Source of the DNA: an uncultured Holophagaceae bacterium
Lineage (GTDB): Bacteria; Acidobacteriota; Holophagae; Holophagales; Holophagaceae
DNA length: 46,740 nt
Reading direction: 5' to 3'
Assembly (NCBI GenBank): GCA_903913215.1
Contig: CAIWKE010000019.1
Coordinates: forward strand, 1 to 46,740
Shown: piece after piece, positions 34,193 through 42,049 of the stretch
Layout of the letters: each line of letters begins with the position of its first letter
Position numbering within the stretch: position 1 is the stretch's first letter
Made by a program: the position numbers and the translations under genes
Notes under the pieces: model-generated
Seen by the model: only the letters and a program-made list of their open reading frames with translations
The model's database searches: none
What the model was told of the DNA's origin: nothing

Positions 34193-35737
34193 ATGCTCGC
34201 ACCGGATCTGGATGCTGCCCTCACCGGGGCCCGCCTGGTGGAGGAAGCCGGCGCCCTGCTGACTCTGGGCGAAGAGCCCGAGCGCATGGTGGCCCACGCC
34301 TTCGAACGGCTTGGGCAACTGGTGCCCTATGACCTGGCCACGGTGCTGCTGAAGGAGGGCGATCGCCTGCGCGTGGCCCACGCCGTGGGGCCACTGGCCA
34401 CGCCCCAACTGCTGTCGGCCCTCATTCCCGTGCGGGGGAATCTGCGCCTGCAGAATGCCCTCAAGGCCCGCTCCCGGCCCGCCACCTTTGAGGAGGACGA
34501 CCCCGGCGAGGACACCTTCCACGGCCTCCTCGACATGCCCAACGGCCACAGCTGCATGGTGGCGCCGCTGCGGAGCCAAGGCGAGACCTTCGGCCTCATG
34601 ACCCTGGACGCCATGGTCTGCCGCCAGTACCCGGAGAGCGTGCTGCACCACGTGGGTGTGTTCGCTTCCCTGCTGGCCCTGGGCCTCAAGCAGGCCGAGC
34701 ACTTGGGCCGTCTGGCGGAACGGGAGCGGAGTCTGGCCGAAGAAGTCAGCTACTTCCGGGAAGTGCAGCGGCGGGATGTGCTGCAGGAGCCCCTGCGGGC
34801 CGAAAGCCCCGCCATGCGCGGCATCCTGGAGCAGCTGCGCCAGGTGGCTGCCACCGCCGCCACAGTGCTCATCACCGGGGAGACCGGCACCGGCAAGGAA
34901 AAGGTGGCCCAGACCCTGCACCACCTCTCGCCCCGCCGCGAGAAGCCCTTCATCAAGGTGAACTGCGCCTCCCTGCCCGCCACCCTCATCGAGTCCGAGC
35001 TCTTCGGCCATGTTAAGGGCGCTTTCAGCGGTGCGGCTTCGGCTCGGAAAGGGCGCTTCGAACTGGCGGACGGCGGCACCCTGTTCCTGGATGAGATCGG
35101 CGACCTGCCCCTGGACCTGCAGCCCAAGCTGCTGCGGGCCATCCAGGAAAAGGAGATCGACCCTCTGGGCAGCGAGAAGCCCAAGCGCGTGGATGTGCGC
35201 CTGGTGGCCGCCACCCACACGGACCTGCGCCGGGCTGTGGCCGAGGGGCGCTTCCGGGAGGACCTCTTCTACCGTCTCAGCGTCTTCCCCATCCACCTCC
35301 CCCCCCTGCGCGAACGGCCCGAGGACATCGGGGCCCTGGCCGAGGGCTTCCTCGAGCGCTTCGCCCGGGAGAATCGCCGCCCCCCCATCCACCTGCCCGC
35401 CGCCATGCGGGAGCAGCTCGAGGGTTACGCCTGGCCCGGCAACGTCCGCGAGTTGCACAACGTCCTCGAGCGGGCCGCCATCCTCTCGGCGGATCGTGAG
35501 TTGCGCCTCCCGCCGGGCGCCCTGCCCGCCGCGGGGGAGCGCAGCGACCCGACGCTCAGCGGGGTCCTCAGTTGGGATGCCCAGGAGCGCCGCTACCTGG
35601 AGGGGCTGCTGCGCCACTGCGGCGGCAAGATCGCCGGCGCCACCGGGGCCGCCGCAAGGGCGGGGCTGGCCCCCTCCACCCTCCTGTCCAGGCTGGAGCG
35701 CCTGGGCCTGAAGCCCCGGGAGTTTCGGGAAGCGTGA
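34193..35737 (+). CDS. Sigma-54-dependent transcriptional activator (GAF-AAA+-Fis)
   Basis: 514 residues from the ATG at 34193, chosen for its GGAGG five bases upstream; in-frame ATGs at 34100 and 34166 lack such sites. N-terminal GAF-like sensor (about 15-170), a short coiled linker, then the AAA+ domain: Walker A GETGTGKE (229-236), the sigma-54 loop GAFSGA (276-281, Ser instead of the usual Thr), Walker B TLFLDEIGDL (Asp300, Glu301), arginine finger region FREDLFYRLSVFPI, and WPGNVRELHNVLERA. A C-terminal Fis-type HTH follows (IAGATGAAARAGLAPSTLLSRL). It activates sigma-54 promoters in answer to a small ligand or redox signal. Two such promoters lie in the flagellar operon, but a link is not shown. 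Confidence 0.93.
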   Translation: MLAPDLDAALTGARLVEEAGALLTLGEEPERMVAHAFERLGQLVPYDLATVLLKEGDRLRVAHAVGPLATPQLLSALIPVRGNLRLQNALKARSRPATFEEDDPGEDTFHGLLDMPNGHSCMVAPLRSQGETFGLMTLDAMVCRQYPESVLHHVGVFASLLALGLKQAEHLGRLAERERSLAEEVSYFREVQRRDVLQEPLRAESPAMRGILEQLRQVAATAATVLITGETGTGKEKVAQTLHHLSPRREKPFIKVNCASLPATLIESELFGHVKGAFSGAASARKGRFELADGGTLFLDEIGDLPLDLQPKLLRAIQEKEIDPLGSEKPKRVDVRLVAATHTDLRRAVAEGRFREDLFYRLSVFPIHLPPLRERPEDIGALAEGFLERFARENRRPPIHLPAAMREQLEGYAWPGNVRELHNVLERAAILSADRELRLPPGALPAAGERSDPTLSGVLSWDAQERRYLEGLLRHCGGKIAGATGAAARAGLAPSTLLSRLERLGLKPREFREA

Positions 35738-35764
35738 TAGCGTAAGTCCCTAACGGAGTGTTGG

Positions 35765-36484
35765 ATGAGCGAGATCACCGGCCCCAACGAAGCCCTGCCG
35801 CCTGTTCAAGCAGCACCGGCTTCCCCGCCGCCCCTGCAGCCCATCCCCTTCGAGGACCTGGAGACATTCCCTGGATTCTGGGCCCGGGTGGGCGCCATGT
35901 TCCAGCTTGTCTTCAGCGAGCCCATGACGCTCTTTGACCGGGTGCCCTTGACCGAAGGCCTCGGTGCTCCCTGGCGCTTCCTCCTGCTCATGTCCGTGCC
36001 GATTTTCCTCATCGTGGCGGCGATTTTCTTCTTCACGGGCATGGGCATCATGCTGGCGGCCCTGGAGTCCAAGGGCCTGCGCGGGGAGGGCGGAACCGTG
36101 GCGGCGGTCATGCCCATCATCTTCGGCGTCATCCTGCTGCTCATGCCCCTCCTGAGCTTTCTGGGCATGGTCATCGGCGGAGCCCTGAACCACTTCTTCC
36201 TGTGGATGTGGGGCGGCCTCAAGCACGGCCATCCCACCAGTCAGACCATCCGTGCCTACGGCTATGCCTCGGCCTTCCTCCAGATCGGCGCCCTCATCCC
36301 CTACCTCGGTTTCCTGATCCAGATCGCCGGCCTGGTGGTCATAGGCATCGGCCTCGCCCGTATGCACAAGACCGATACCTGGCGTGGCATCTGCGCGGTG
36401 CTCACCCCCCTGGCCCTCATGTGCTGCTGCCTCGTGCCCATCATCGTGATGTTTGCCGTCTACATCGGTGGCCACGCGCGGTAG
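35765..36484 (+). CDS. Yip1-family integral membrane protein
   Basis: 239 residues. A Pro/Ala-rich cytoplasmic N-terminus (1-60) ends in an amphipathic stretch (FWARVGAMFQLVFSEPMTLF), the usual entry to Yip1 domains. Five hydrophobic helices follow (roughly 75-98, 117-138, 143-158, 178-202, 215-233), including LNHFFLWMWGGLKHGH, which matches the family's aromatic-rich loop. Bacterial Yip1 proteins have no settled function. It follows the sigma-54 activator by 27 bases on the same strand and may share its transcript. Confidence 0.75.
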   Translation: MSEITGPNEALPPVQAAPASPPPLQPIPFEDLETFPGFWARVGAMFQLVFSEPMTLFDRVPLTEGLGAPWRFLLLMSVPIFLIVAAIFFFTGMGIMLAALESKGLRGEGGTVAAVMPIIFGVILLLMPLLSFLGMVIGGALNHFFLWMWGGLKHGHPTSQTIRAYGYASAFLQIGALIPYLGFLIQIAGLVVIGIGLARMHKTDTWRGICAVLTPLALMCCCLVPIIVMFAVYIGGHAR

Positions 36485-36553
36485 TCCGTATTCTGCAAAT
36501 CCGTTGGCTGGACCGTGGAAGAGACCACTGATCCACCACGAGAAGTCAGTTCT

Positions 36554-37210
36554 TCAGTCGTATCGGAGCCAAGCCCGTATTGCGTCCCCCACTTCGTCCG
36601 GGGCCAGCACGCGCTGCACGGCGTCGGCCTCCAGGGCTGTCTCTGCATCCCAGGTCTCGAAGCCCCGGAAGAGCCGATCGGCCCCGGCGGAACCCAGCAG
36701 CTCAGGCAGGCGCACGGTGCCGCCGAAGCCCGTGAGGATGCCGTGCTTCGCAGCGGGGTGTGCCAGGCGCAGGCCACCCTTGCCGGTGACGGGATCCGCG
36801 TCCACGGCCCACCGCTCCTGGCCATGCAGGGCCAGGTCACAACCACCCCCCATGGCCACGCCAGAAATGACCGTAAGGCTGCGCCAGCCGGGCCAGAGCA
36901 GGTGGTTCATCACGCGCTGGCCCCGGCGGGAGAAGGATTCCGCGGACACCGGATCCAGGGCGCCCACTTCATGCAGATCCGCCCCGGCGCAGAAGTGATG
37001 CCCCCGGCCCGCCATCCACGCAGAACCACCCAGGGCCAGGCGCCGCACGCCCGCCCAGCGCAGCTCGATGAAGAGCCGATCCATCGCCAGCAGCAGGTCA
37101 CTGTGCAGCCGGTGCAGACCGTCGCTGGAGCGCAGCCCGATCCAGGCCCCGTCCCCCTCGCGCCAGAGATCCAGCGAGGTGCGTCCTTCATACCAGGCCT
37201 GGATGGTCAT
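36554..37210 (-). CDS. Enoyl-CoA hydratase/isomerase (crotonase) family protein
   Basis: 218 residues, shorter than the usual 255-265. The oxyanion-hole segments are both present: HHFCAGADLHEVG (near 71-83) and VAMGGGCDLALH (about 118-129). GILTGFGGTVRLPELLG after that is a conserved family feature. The N-terminal strands are degenerate and the C-terminal trimerisation helix is short (VLAPDEVGDAIRAWLRYD), which accounts for the missing length. Whether it is hydratase, isomerase or hydrolase cannot be said. Its ATG overlaps the miaA stop (ATGA), so the two are coupled despite unrelated functions. Confidence 0.85.
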   Translation of the reverse strand: MTIQAWYEGRTSLDLWREGDGAWIGLRSSDGLHRLHSDLLLAMDRLFIELRWAGVRRLALGGSAWMAGRGHHFCAGADLHEVGALDPVSAESFSRRGQRVMNHLLWPGWRSLTVISGVAMGGGCDLALHGQERWAVDADPVTGKGGLRLAHPAAKHGILTGFGGTVRLPELLGSAGADRLFRGFETWDAETALEADAVQRVLAPDEVGDAIRAWLRYD

Positions 37211-38088
37211 GGCAGCTCCAGCTTGGCGAAGGCCGCTTCGAGCGGCTCCGTGTCAGGATCCCAGGTCGGGGCCCCGGGCAGCTGATTGCGGAACCAGGTG
37301 GCCTGACGCTTGGCGTAGGCCTGGGTCTCTTGTACCACCTGCGCCACCACCTGCTTAGGATCCCCGCCCGCCACCCAGGCCGCGTAGCCCAGAGGCCGCA
37401 ACGCCACCAGATCGTCGGCGTGGCCCGCCGCCAACAGTCCCGCCACTTCCTCGGACCAGCCCTGGGCCACCTGGGCGGCCACCCGGGCCATCACACGCTC
37501 CCGCCGCCGCTCGCGAGTCGGCGTCACCACCAGCACCCGCCAGCCCGCAGGCAGGCCCGTGGTCGGTCCTTCCAGCAAGCCCGAAGGCGCGCGCCCCGTG
37601 GCCAAGTGCAGGCTCAGGGCCCGCTGGACCCGGGCCGTGTCGTTGGGGTGCAGGCGCGCGGCCCGCGCAGGATCCACGGCCCCCAGGAAGCGATGCAGCA
37701 CCGGTGCGCCCAGCGCTGCGCCCCAGCGCCGGACCTTGTCCACCAGGGCATCGTCCACCTCGGGCAGAGCGCTGAGTTGGTCCCAGATGCCGCGCAGGTA
37801 GAGGCCCGAGCCCGTCACCAGCACCGGGGCTGGAACCGATCCCAACCAGCCCCGCACCAGCTCCCCGAACTGGGCCGGGTTGGGCCGCGTCGACAGGGGC
37901 AGCACGCCGTAGCCTAGGTGGGGTAGGCCGTCCTGCTCCGCGAGGCTGGGTTGCCCCGTACCGATGGCCAGGCCCGCCATGGCCTGGTAGGGATCCCCGT
38001 TCACCACGGTCCCACCCAGGCGCCGCGCCACCGCCGCCCCCAGGGCGGACTTGCCGGAGGCCGTGGGGCCGAGGAGGGCGATCAACAT
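37207..38088 (-). CDS. miaA: tRNA dimethylallyltransferase MiaA
   Basis: 293 residues. MiaA transfers a dimethylallyl group to A37 of tRNAs reading codons with U at the first base. The P-loop is GPTASGKS (near 7-14). The substrate-binding Asp is kept in VNGDPYQAM, although the usual NADSMQVY has changed. TGSGLYLRG replaces GGTGLY, NDTARVQRAL replaces NDPxRxxRAL, and the C-terminal QAYAKRQATWFRNQ is canonical. Overall a divergent but complete enzyme. No ribosome-binding site is visible before the ATG, and a longer in-frame extension upstream has no good start. It is divergent from a small exported protein. Confidence 0.92.
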   Translation of the reverse strand: MLIALLGPTASGKSALGAAVARRLGGTVVNGDPYQAMAGLAIGTGQPSLAEQDGLPHLGYGVLPLSTRPNPAQFGELVRGWLGSVPAPVLVTGSGLYLRGIWDQLSALPEVDDALVDKVRRWGAALGAPVLHRFLGAVDPARAARLHPNDTARVQRALSLHLATGRAPSGLLEGPTTGLPAGWRVLVVTPTRERRRERVMARVAAQVAQGWSEEVAGLLAAGHADDLVALRPLGYAAWVAGGDPKQVVAQVVQETQAYAKRQATWFRNQLPGAPTWDPDTEPLEAAFAKLELP

Positions 38089-38152
38089 GACTAAGACGCT
38101 AGCAGGAGTCAGCGGCGGGAACCTTCTCACTGGTTCACCACATTCGAAGGTC

Positions 38153-38521
38153 ATGCGCGTCTCCCTAGCCTGCCTGTGCCTCTGCGTCGGTCTCCTGGCC
38201 ACAGAGACACCCCGTCCGGGGCTGGATCCGACCTTTGTATCCAGGGTGCAGGCGGACACGGATGGGGGCCGGCACCCCTGGAAAGGCCTCAAGCAGCCAG
38301 CTGATTCGGCCTCGGCCATGGTGGAGATCATCGGCGAGCTAAGCCCCGAAGAACTCCGACAGGTGACCTTCCAGGAATTCCTGGTGTGGTTCCGGGCGGA
38401 CCTGCGGAAATTCTGGCGCGACCGTGGCTTCCCGGGGGCCCCTGAGGACGATGCGGTCACCACCCGCGCCGGCGGCAACCGGGTCTCCCACAACGTGGCC
38501 CTGGCGCGGGTGAACTTCTAA
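38153..38521 (+). CDS. Small exported protein of unknown function
   Basis: 122 residues. A signal peptide (MRVSLACLCLCVGLLAT) is followed by a mature domain with DADGGRHPW-like QADTDGGRHPWKGL, a helical stretch ELSPEELRQVTFQEFLVWFRADLRKFWRDRG, and a polar C-terminus ending VALARVNF. I do not recognise the family. CGAAGG lies just upstream of the ATG. The last codons overlap the stop of the convergent gene (CTAA shared at 38518-38521). Probably periplasmic. Confidence 0.6.
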   Translation: MRVSLACLCLCVGLLATETPRPGLDPTFVSRVQADTDGGRHPWKGLKQPADSASAMVEIIGELSPEELRQVTFQEFLVWFRADLRKFWRDRGFPGAPEDDAVTTRAGGNRVSHNVALARVNF

Positions 38522-38862
38522 GGTTCCCGCTCGCTGAGTCGGGGGATGAGCAGGGCCGCCTGGTCCCGCGCCAGCATGGCTGCGTCGATGGCGTGCCGGG
38601 CGGCAGCTTCGGCGGACTGGTCGGGGGTCAGCAGAGCTTCCAGCTGGCTGCGCAAACGGCGGATCTCACCTTCTGGATCGGGCAGATGCCGCTGTGCGGC
38701 GGCCTCAAAAGTCACCATGAAGCAGTTGATCGCATCGCAGGCGGTGCTCACGATGGCGCCGCTGTGCCGGTGGTCCAGTTCCAGAGCCAGCGCCGTCGCC
38801 AGGAAGCGGAGGCCGTCCTCGAAGCGGGCGTGGGGTGGGCCGGGCGGGCCGGAAGCTGACAT
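38518..38862 (-). CDS. Helical protein of unknown function (114 residues)
   Basis: Starts at the ATG at 38862 (another in-frame ATG lies six codons upstream). The sequence is almost all helix: FEDGLRFLATALALELDHRH, SGAIVSTACDAINCFMVTFE, a charged connector (LPDPEGEIRRLRSQLEAL) and ARHAIDAAMLARDQAALLIPRL. The pattern of paired helices resembles small HEPN-like bundles, but the RxxxxH motif is not evident, so I give no name. Tail-to-tail with the exported protein. Upstream lies a 333-base spacer of inverted repeats. Confidence 0.6.
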   Translation of the reverse strand: MSASGPPGPPHARFEDGLRFLATALALELDHRHSGAIVSTACDAINCFMVTFEAAAQRHLPDPEGEIRRLRSQLEALLTPDQSAEAAARHAIDAAMLARDQAALLIPRLSEREP

Positions 38863-38956
38863 GGATTCAGCTAAGCACATTGAGGTAGGGACACAAGGGA
38901 AAGAGCTGGACACGGAAGACGCGGAAAAGGACAGAAGACACGGGAATAATCCATTA

Positions 38957-39032
38957 GCCGGGGATAGACGGGGATTTACGGGGATGGGACCAGCCCGATC
39001 CCTATCCCCGTCCGTCCCAGTCCATCCCCGGC
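38957..39032. repeat. Imperfect inverted repeat in the 333-base spacer before purF
   Basis: The arms at about 38957-38991 and 38998-39032 both contain CCGGGGAT units and pair at most positions around a 6-base centre. Each arm also contains short direct repeats (GGGGAT spaced 10-12 bases). The rest of the spacer (38863-39195) shows purine-rich, degenerate CACGGAAGACGCGGAAAAG-like sequence but no ORF with a start signal. It looks like a multicopy intergenic repeat, possibly acting as a bidirectional terminator. Confidence 0.6.
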
Positions 39033-39195
39033 CATTTTGCTTTCCCTCGGTCAGGAACCATACCCATTCTCTTCCAGCCCCAAAAAAAATCGGCACCATC
39101 CCTGTGAATGAAGGATTCAACGAGTATCCAGGATGGAAGGGGTGGGGACGGGGCCGCATGGGAACTGCTTCCGCATCCAGCCCCTCGTTCCCGGC

Positions 39196-40566
39196 TCAAC
39201 CCTCGGCTGGCGGCACGGGGTATTCACCCGTAAAGCAGGCGTAGCAGAAACTCTGGCCATCGGGATCGCCCATGCAGCCCTCAAGGTCCTTGAGGTCGAG
39301 GTAGCCCAAGGTATCGGCCTCCACGAACTGGGTGATCTCGGTGTGGCTCATGTAGGAGGCGATGAGCTGCTGCCGCTTGGGGGTGTCGATGCCGTAGAAA
39401 CAGGAGTGGGTGGTGGGCGGGCAGGCGATGCGCATGTGCACCTCACTGGCCCCGGCCTCGCGGACCATCTGCACGATTTTCTTGCTGGTGGTGCCCCGCA
39501 CGATGCTGTCATCCACCAGCACCACGCGCTTGCCCGCCAGCAGGTGCCGCACGGGGTTCAGCTTCACCTTCACGCCAAAACTGCGGATGGTCTGCTTGGG
39601 CTCGATGAAGGTCCGGCCTACGTAGTGGTTGCGGATGATGCCGAAATCGAAGGGGATGCCGGATTGCTCGGAGTAGCCCAAGGCCGCGCTGACGCCGCTG
39701 TCGGGCACGGGCACGATGAGGTCCGCCTCCACGGGATGGCGCAGGGCCAGGCGGCGGCCCATTTCACGCCGGGCCACCATGACGCTCTGACCGTAGACCA
39801 GAGAGTCCGGCCGGGCGAAGTAGATGTGCTCGAATACGCAGGGCCGGGGCCGCACCCGCGGCAGAGGGAAGTGGGAGCTGGGCTCGCCTTCCCGGCGGGG
39901 GATCACGATCATCTCGCCGGCTTCCACATCGCGGATGTAAGTGGCACCCACCAGGTCGAAGGCGCAGGTCTCGGAGCTGACCACCGTGGTGCCGTTCATG
40001 CGGCCCAGGGCCAGGGGCCGAAAGCCGTGGGGATCCCGGGCGGCGATGAGGGCGTCCTCCGTGAGGATCAGCAGGGAGAAGGCCCCCTTGGCCTCGCGCA
40101 GGGCCGCCACCACGGCACCTTCCAAGGTGTCCGCCTGGGCCCGGTTGATGAGGGCCAGCAGTACTTCGCTATCGGAGGGGCTGGTGAAGGTGTGGCCATC
40201 GGCGATGAGGCGGGCCCGCAGCTCCTCGGTGTTGGTGAGGTTCCCGTTGTGGCAGAGGGCCACCTGGCCGAAGCGGCCGTGAATGAGGAAGGGGTGGGCC
40301 GCCGAGGCCACGTTGCCCCCGGTGGTGGAGTAGCGGGTGTGGCCGATGGCCGCATCGCCAGGCAGGTGGTCCAGGACGGATTCCGAGAACACGTCTGCCA
40401 CATAGCCCATAGCCTTGTGAAGGTGCAGGCCCTCCTCATCGGCGGAACAGATGCCCGCGGCCTCCTGGCCCCGGTGCTGGAGGGCGTAGAGCCCTAAGTA
40501 GGTCTGGCGGGAGGCTTCCACCTGGTGGCAGATCCCGAATACCCCGCACTCATCCCTGAACGGCAT
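39196..40566 (-). CDS. purF: Amidophosphoribosyltransferase PurF ([4Fe-4S] type)
   Basis: 456 residues. The start gives a five-residue propeptide PFRDE before the nucleophile Cys7 (CGVFG), as in Bacillus-type enzymes that mature by self-cleavage. The glutaminase domain shows LQHRGQEAAGI, GHTRYSTTG and CHNGNLTN. The PRTase domain shows VLVDDSIVRGTT. Cysteines in RPRPCVFEHIYF, MRIACPPTTHS and SFCYACFTGEYP sit where the Bacillus enzyme holds its [4Fe-4S] cluster. It makes phosphoribosylamine, the first committed step of purine synthesis. GGGGGAAGC precedes the ATG. It follows the exported protein at 40627 by 60 bases, on the same strand. Confidence 0.96.
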   Translation of the reverse strand: MPFRDECGVFGICHQVEASRQTYLGLYALQHRGQEAAGICSADEEGLHLHKAMGYVADVFSESVLDHLPGDAAIGHTRYSTTGGNVASAAHPFLIHGRFGQVALCHNGNLTNTEELRARLIADGHTFTSPSDSEVLLALINRAQADTLEGAVVAALREAKGAFSLLILTEDALIAARDPHGFRPLALGRMNGTTVVSSETCAFDLVGATYIRDVEAGEMIVIPRREGEPSSHFPLPRVRPRPCVFEHIYFARPDSLVYGQSVMVARREMGRRLALRHPVEADLIVPVPDSGVSAALGYSEQSGIPFDFGIIRNHYVGRTFIEPKQTIRSFGVKVKLNPVRHLLAGKRVVLVDDSIVRGTTSKKIVQMVREAGASEVHMRIACPPTTHSCFYGIDTPKRQQLIASYMSHTEITQFVEADTLGYLDLKDLEGCMGDPDGQSFCYACFTGEYPVPPAEG

Positions 40567-40626
40567 GCTTCCCCCGGCTTCCAGAATAGACCCTCGGACA
40601 GCGATCAAACAGCGCGGTTCTCTGTC

Positions 40627-41214
40627 CTAGCGGACCGTCACGCCCAAGGGCCCGTCCACCTGGGTTTCCCGCCCCCAGGCCTGGAGCGTGCTGAGCAGGC
40701 TGGTGCCCGCCTCGGCGGCGGCCAGTCCTGCAGTTCTGTCCAGGCCCTCCAGGTGTAATTCCACCCGGGCCACATCCCCCTGCTCGAAGCGGGCGCTGAG
40801 ATCGCAGAGGGCCAGCAGCCTGGGCGCCACCTCCACCAGCACCGTGGAGGCCTGCAGTCCCTTCGGCATCTCCAGGCTCCAGACCGGGAGGCTGCGGCCG
40901 CCGAAGCGGAGCAGGATGGGCTCCGCCCGGGTCTGGGGCGAGGGCCCCGCCAGGTAGAGCAGGTGCTCGGCCCGCCCCAGCAGCATCACCTGGGCGTAGG
41001 GCGTGCCCTCACCGCGGTTGGCTTCCAGGCGCCAGCCGCCCATGCGAGGCTTCTGCACCTTGTTGTGGCTGTGGGTGCCCGCCGTGGCCGCCAAGCGGAA
41101 GCGGGTTTCCAGGGGCTGGGCCTCTCCCCGCATCCAAAGCTGCATTCGGTACCTGAGGCCCTCCTGGGCCTGGACCGGCAGGATGAGCAGGAGGAGGAGC
41201 AGGGTCGAGCGCAT
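40627..41214 (-). CDS. Exported protein of unknown function (195 residues)
   Basis: A clean signal peptide (MRSTLLLLLLILPVQAQ) is followed by a beta-rich domain: LRYRMQLWMRGEAQPLETRFRL, then GWRLEANRGEGTPYAQVMLLGRAEHLLYLAG, and WSLEMPKGLQASTVLVEVAPRL. The C-terminal helix LAAAEAGTSLLSTLQAWGRE follows. I do not recognise the family. Probably periplasmic, possibly a substrate-binding or lipid-binding beta-sandwich, but that is only a guess from the strand pattern. It is divergent from the HAD gene and precedes purF on the same strand. Confidence 0.7.
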   Translation of the reverse strand: MRSTLLLLLLILPVQAQEGLRYRMQLWMRGEAQPLETRFRLAATAGTHSHNKVQKPRMGGWRLEANRGEGTPYAQVMLLGRAEHLLYLAGPSPQTRAEPILLRFGGRSLPVWSLEMPKGLQASTVLVEVAPRLLALCDLSARFEQGDVARVELHLEGLDRTAGLAAAEAGTSLLSTLQAWGRETQVDGPLGVTVR

Positions 41215-41299
41215 CAGGGCATCACCTTCACCTTTGAGAATGCCAGCCCGTGCGATCCACGGCCAGTGCTGCGATCCTGAAGGGGAGCCTGGAGGCCCT

Positions 41300-41947
41300 G
41301 TGCCGATCTGCTTCGACCTGGACGGAACCCTGGGGCACTTCAGCTCCGGCTTCGTGCTCCTGCGGGAGGCCCTGGGTGACCTTTGGGGCGGAACACCCAC
41401 GGTGGAGGAACTTGGCCGCTGCACCGGTTCCACGGATTGGGAGATCGTGGACGACCTGCACCGGCAGCGCTTCGGGCGGCCCCTGGACGAGGTCGGTTAT
41501 CAGGCCTATGAAGCCGCCTGCGTGGCCCGGTTCAGGACGGCCTTCTGCCCCGGCGGCCAGGCTCCCGTGGCCTTCCGGGGCATCCTCGCGGGTCTGCACC
41601 TGCTCGCGGTCACTCGGCCCGTGTGGGTGGTCTCGGGCAATGCCCCAGGCCTGCTGGCCTTCAAGGCCGAGGTGCTGGGCATCGATCCGGCCATCCCGCG
41701 CCTGGGCTCCCTGCCCCGCCACAGCCGTACCAGCTTGATCCAGCTGAGCCTCCGGGGCTGCCCCGGCCCCCACCTCTACATCGGCGACCGACCCCACGAC
41801 CTCGCCGCCGCCCAAGCCGCAGGCCTCCCCTTCCTCGCCATCGGCCCCGCCGTCCCCGGCCAGCACCCCAGCCTCGACCCCGAAGTCGAGGCTCAGGAAC
41901 TCGTGGACACCGTGGAATCGATACTCGGGGCTGAAAGGCAGAACTGA
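41300..41947 (+). CDS. HAD-superfamily hydrolase (phosphoglycolate phosphatase-like)
   Basis: 215 residues from a GTG start with GGAGG four bases upstream. Motif I is CFDLDGTL (Asp6, Asp8), motif II VWVVSGNAPG with the Ser, a probable motif III Lys in FKAEVLG, and motif IV YIGDRPHDLAAAQAAG. The helical cap between about 20 and 90 is of the C1 type found in phosphoglycolate phosphatases. It probably dephosphorylates a small metabolite; the substrate is not known. It overlaps the start of an intergenic repeat at its 3' end and is divergent from the exported protein at 41214. Confidence 0.85.
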   Translation: MPICFDLDGTLGHFSSGFVLLREALGDLWGGTPTVEELGRCTGSTDWEIVDDLHRQRFGRPLDEVGYQAYEAACVARFRTAFCPGGQAPVAFRGILAGLHLLAVTRPVWVVSGNAPGLLAFKAEVLGIDPAIPRLGSLPRHSRTSLIQLSLRGCPGPHLYIGDRPHDLAAAQAAGLPFLAIGPAVPGQHPSLDPEVEAQELVDTVESILGAERQN

Positions 41948-42007
41948 TCACCACCAAGACACCAAAGTACCAAGAAAAACAAAGGCGAACTTGGTGTCTT
42001 GGTGATC
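41945..42007. repeat. Intergenic inverted repeat between convergent genes
   Basis: TGATCACCACCAAGACACCA (start of the left arm, 41945-41968) pairs with ACTTGGTGTCTTGGTGATC (41989-42007), with a three-base bulge and a one-base bulge. The TTGGTGTCTTGGTG core is AT-richer than its surroundings and partly repeated again just downstream (CTGGTGCCTTGGTGTT). It separates the HAD gene from the convergent lipoprotein gene and may act as a two-way terminator. Confidence 0.65.
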
Positions 42008-42049
42008 TTCCTGGTGCCTTGGTGTTCAATCCGTTTCAAGCCTAAAGGG

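Noticed and set aside
34042-34287. N-terminal extension of the Ser/Thr kinase
   Set aside because: Upstream codons to 34287 lie over the divergent activator's leader and have no ribosome-binding site; the kinase domain starts right after the TTG at 34041.
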